Shown in pieces: positions 7,076 to 9,943 of a stretch of 9,943 nt of DNA (its first letter is position 1; each line of letters opens with the position of its first letter). The notes under the pieces are model-generated. The model saw only the letters and a list, made by a program, of their open reading frames with translations. It searched no databases and had not been told where the DNA came from. Origin of the DNA: an uncultured candidate division Zixibacteria bacterium (GTDB lineage Bacteria; Zixibacteria; MSB-5A5; GN15; FEB-12). The DNA is taken from positions 1 to 9,943 of the forward strand of contig CAJVYT010000138.1 of assembly GCA_913009765.1 (NCBI GenBank), written 5' to 3'. Both the position numbers and the translations under genes were made by a program.

Positions 7076-8452
7076 ATGGATATTCTCAAACCGATAGCAA
7101 AGTATTTTTTAGATCCGCTTTTAGCGTTTTATGAAAACAGCTCACATCCAACATACTTGGAAGAGTTTGAAAAAACACAGTATATGACAAAAGAAAAAAT
7201 TGCTGAACGGCAATTTTTTCTTTTAAAAAACCTTCTCTCTCATGCTTACCGAAACTGTCAATTCTACACAGAAAGCTTTGACAAAGCAGGGTTTCATCCT
7301 AATGATTTCAAAACTTTAGAAGATATAAAAAAAATACCCTTTTTGACAAAACAAGATATACAGCAACATCTCAAACAACTCAGAGCAGTCAATTACAAGG
7401 ATAATCAACTTTTGTTAAACCAAACCGGAGGCTCTACCGGCTCACCTCTCAAATTCTATGTCGATAGAGAAAGACTACACTCCCGCAAAGCATCCACATT
7501 CCGCCATGATAGATGGGCTGGCTGGGATATTGGAGTCAAGATAGCAGTTCTTTGGGGACATCAAAAAGATTTTCTTCCTCAGCAAAATTGGAAGAATAAA
7601 ATTAGAGATGACTACTATGAAAGAAAACTTTTTTTGGACACTTCACATATTACCGCCGAAAGAATGACATCATTTGTAAAACAGTTACAAACATTTCAAC
7701 CGGAAATTTATCTGGCATATGCCAATTCTATGTATCTGTACGCCCGCTATATTAAAGAAAATTGTATTTCTGACTATAACCGTCCAAAAGCAATTATTAC
7801 ATCTGCTGAAGTTCTCACACCGGAACAGAGAAAAATAATCGAAGAAGTATTTGACTGCAAAGTATTCAACCGTTACGGATGCCGTGAAACAAGTATAATC
7901 GCATCAGAATGTTCAGCACATAATGGCATGCATATCTCATCGGAAACACTGTATCTTGAATTTCAGCAAAAGGAAAAAGATGTTGCAGCAGATGAAACCG
8001 GTAAAATTATTATAACTGATTTGCTCAATTACGGCATGCCGCTAATTAGATACCAAATTGAAGATGCCGGTATCCCTCTTAAAGGCGACTGTCCCTGCGG
8101 TCGAACATTACCCCGTATGGATATTTCAGGCGGAAGAGTGACTGACTTTTTGGTAACATCGGAGCGAAAAGTTATTTCGGGAGCATCAATGACTATCTAC
8201 TTTATGGCGGTCATTGAAGGAATCGCACAAGCTCAAATAATTCAAAATTTAGTTGATGAGTTAACCCTGAGAATTGTAAAAAGTAGGTTGTTCTCAGCAG
8301 CAACTGAAAAAGAGATACAACAAAAAGTGTCTGAATATTTTGGAACTGCCATGAAATACCGTATTGAATATACCGACAAAATAGAGTCAACAAAATCGGG
8401 AAAATACAGGTTTTCAATTTCCTATATAGACCCAATGGAATTTTTAAGCTGA
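7076..8452 (+). CDS. CapK/PaaK-like adenylate-forming enzyme of a polysaccharide locus
   Basis: This protein of about 458 residues belongs to the ANL superfamily, near phenylacetate-CoA ligase and CapK. Numbering from the upstream GTG at 7073: the phosphate-binding loop TGGSTGSPLKF is at 118-128, SAE at 244-246, NRYGCRE (266-272) matches the A5-type core motif, and TDLLNYGMPLIRYQIED (315-331) carries the ATP-ribose Asp and Arg region. Cys280 with His287 and CPCGR (340-344) resemble the zinc-binding cysteines of some PaaK-like proteins. Such enzymes activate a carboxylate as an acyl-adenylate; the substrate of CapK-type members in capsule loci is not established to my knowledge. It starts 18 nt after ugd. 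I prefer ATG 7076 to the adjacent GTG 7073, but neither has a clear ribosome site. Given two uronate enzymes upstream, activation of a carboxyl group linked to the glycan is an attractive but unproven idea. Confidence 0.85.
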   Translation: MDILKPIAKYFLDPLLAFYENSSHPTYLEEFEKTQYMTKEKIAERQFFLLKNLLSHAYRNCQFYTESFDKAGFHPNDFKTLEDIKKIPFLTKQDIQQHLKQLRAVNYKDNQLLLNQTGGSTGSPLKFYVDRERLHSRKASTFRHDRWAGWDIGVKIAVLWGHQKDFLPQQNWKNKIRDDYYERKLFLDTSHITAERMTSFVKQLQTFQPEIYLAYANSMYLYARYIKENCISDYNRPKAIITSAEVLTPEQRKIIEEVFDCKVFNRYGCRETSIIASECSAHNGMHISSETLYLEFQQKEKDVAADETGKIIITDLLNYGMPLIRYQIEDAGIPLKGDCPCGRTLPRMDISGGRVTDFLVTSERKVISGASMTIYFMAVIEGIAQAQIIQNLVDELTLRIVKSRLFSAATEKEIQQKVSEYFGTAMKYRIEYTDKIESTKSGKYRFSISYIDPMEFLS

Positions 8453-8517
8453 TTTTTTTATAGTTCGTATAAAAGCATTTGCGTATATTACAAAAAAGAT
8501 AAAAAAAATAATAAAAT

Positions 8518-9860
8518 ATGCATAACTCATCAAAAAATATTATAACTCACAGACATCTTTTTTATATAGCTGTCATCGTTATTTCTATAGCTTCCGGTTT
8601 TGCTGTGACTCTTACTCCTCCATATAATTTGATTCCTTTTGGTGTCATCTTAGGTGCGGTATTGTTATTCACTATTTTTAAATATCCAATGGTTGGTGTA
8701 TATGTATATATGTTTATATTTTTCTTCCGCCCGCAAGAATGGACACCAATACAACTCCCCTATGAAAAAACAATTGCCCTGATGATTATAATGACGTTAT
8801 TGATGCACATAACTATCAGAGATAAAAAATTTGATCTCTTTTTAATTGATAAAGCTTTCTTATCATTTATGGCGGTTTGTTTTATCTCTATTTTATTTTC
8901 AGGAGATTTTCAATATTCGTGGGATAACTTTTTTCTCTTTTTCAAAATCTTTTTAGTGTATGTCTTTGCATCCCGTATTGCCAATACTCCTAAACGTTTT
9001 AATGCAATCGTTTGGTTGTTTATTCTTTCACAAATCTTTTTGGCGGTCACAACTACATATTATTATTATACCGGCGGAGCACGGTACAGTATGGGGATTA
9101 CCCGTGCTGTCGGTTTAGCCGGAGCAGAAGGTGCTTATTCCGATCCCAACTCGGTCGCCAATTCATTAGTTTTGGGTATTCCCTTCTTCTTTTTTCTTAT
9201 TAAGTATTACAAGTCAACATTGGTAAAAATTCTTCTTGTATCTAGTTTAGGAATTACTTTTTGGACAATAATCATTACCGGTTCACGAGGCGGTATGGTT
9301 GGCGTTATTCTTGTTGCTATGCTTTTAGCATACACAACAAAATATCGAACTATTTCAATTGTTGGTGCATTTGCCATGCTTGCAATATTTATCGCTTTTA
9401 TGCCGAGTCAGGACAGAGAACGATTTGCCACTATTTTCAAAATATATGAAAAAGACAATACCGGTGCCGCTGAATCTGCACAAGGACGAATTGATGGTCT
9501 AGTAAAAGGTTTTGTTTTTATGACACAAAAACCTATCTTTGGATGTGGTATTGGAAGTTTCAAATGGGAAAATCGCCATCAGTATGGAATATGGCTGGAT
9601 GCCCATAACTTACTTGGTAAATTAATGGGAGAACTTGGGATAATGGGACTTTTGACATTTGGGTTTTTCTTATATGTTCTATTTAAAACTATTCAAATGT
9701 TAAAATATCTTTACCATAAATATAAATGGGAATATAACTTTGAGCGGGCATTGATTGACGCTGTTTTATACTCATTAATTATGCTTTTATTTCAAGGACT
9801 TATTGGACACAACCTGTTTCGGTTTAACTGGTATATTAATGCCTGTTTTGTTGTTATTAT
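8518..9860 (+). CDS. O-antigen ligase/polymerase-type membrane protein, 3' end lost to adapter
   Basis: About 447 genuine residues form an inner-membrane protein with roughly 10-12 membrane segments. Features of the Wzy/WaaL O-antigen ligase family are FFRPQEWTP after the second or third helix (69-77), DPN (209-211), ITGSRGG (253-259) with Arg257, a periplasmic loop at about 297-360 containing QGRIDG, and DAHNLLGKLMGELG (361-374) with the conserved His363. Members transfer or polymerise undecaprenyl-linked glycans in the periplasm. The RPQEW start recalls ligases linked to exosortase-type loci, but no exosortase is visible. The stop at 9880-9882 lies in Illumina adapter, so the last residues DRKSVV are artificial and the true C-terminus is missing. 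ATG 8518 follows an A-rich leader without a Shine-Dalgarno sequence. A 65-bp gap separates it from the CapK-like gene, which may allow a separate promoter. Polymerase versus ligase cannot be decided. Confidence 0.87.
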
Positions 9861-9918
9861 AGATCGGAAGAGCGTCGTGTAGGGAAAGAGTGTAGATCTC
9901 GGTGGTCGCCGTATCATT
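9861..9918. other. Illumina TruSeq adapter sequence (technical contamination)
   Basis: All 58 bases match the reverse complement of the Illumina TruSeq universal adapter, beginning AGATCGGAAGAGCGTCGTGT and ending CGCCGTATCATT. This is library DNA left on the contig end, not genomic sequence. It supplies the false stop codon of the preceding membrane-protein gene. Confidence 0.98.
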
Positions 9919-9943
9919 AAAAAAAAAAAGACGACAAAAAACA
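9919..9943. other. Poly-A-rich read-through tail after the adapter
   Basis: Eleven A residues (9919-9929) followed by more A-rich sequence continue past the adapter end. Sequencers give this kind of low-information tail when a read runs beyond the adapter-ligated fragment. It should be treated as artefact. Confidence 0.85.

Noticed and set aside
8453..8517. Possible terminator after the CapK-like gene, suggested by a T-run at 8452-8459
   Set aside because: I found no stable hairpin before the T-run; the spacer is simply AT-rich.
9930..9943. Sequence after the poly-A run as possible genomic DNA
   Set aside because: It follows a complete adapter and an A-run without a break, so it is most simply read-through noise.
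1..9943. CRISPR array, tRNA or rRNA genes, insertion sequence or attachment sites
   Set aside because: No spaced direct repeats, cloverleaf-like sequences, transposase frames or terminal inverted repeats were seen by eye.

Overview
The window is the end of an AT-rich bacterial contig, roughly one third G+C by eye. It carries part of a surface-polysaccharide (capsule, O-antigen or exopolysaccharide) biosynthesis locus. The wide range of families, the AT-rich spacers and the mix of clear and absent Shine-Dalgarno sequences fit an uncultured Gram-negative-type bacterium from a metagenome. I cannot name a phylum. The right edge is not biological: positions 9861-9918 match the Illumina TruSeq adapter exactly, followed by a poly-A-rich read tail.

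Layout: (1) 1-471, the 3' part of an unrecognised gene, overlapping by 4 nt (2) a Wzx-like flippase at 468-1961. (3) A GT4-type glycosyltransferase lies on the minus strand (1962-3293), its stop codon directly abutting the flippase stop. (4) After a divergent 232-bp spacer comes a small VOC-fold protein resembling methylmalonyl-CoA epimerase (3526-3939). (5) One base after its stop, a hexapeptide-repeat acyltransferase reads back on the minus strand (3941-4513). (6) After a second divergent spacer with a good TTGACA-type promoter, a plus-strand run follows: a UDP-glucuronate 4-epimerase-like enzyme, UDP-glucose 6-dehydrogenase, a CapK/PaaK-like adenylate-forming enzyme and an O-antigen ligase/polymerase-type membrane protein cut off by the adapter.

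Inferred joint role: UDP-glucose dehydrogenase makes UDP-glucuronate and the epimerase would convert it to UDP-galacturonate. The glycosyltransferase builds a lipid-linked unit and the acyltransferase decorates it. The flippase moves it across the inner membrane, and the Wzy/WaaL-type protein polymerises or transfers it in the periplasm. The roles of the CapK-like and VOC proteins are uncertain and are the most interesting biology here. I found no RNA gene, CRISPR array, transposase or insertion sequence, and no stretch over 300 bp lacks a gene. I did not find convincing evidence of a wholly new system; the clearest anomaly is the adapter contamination.
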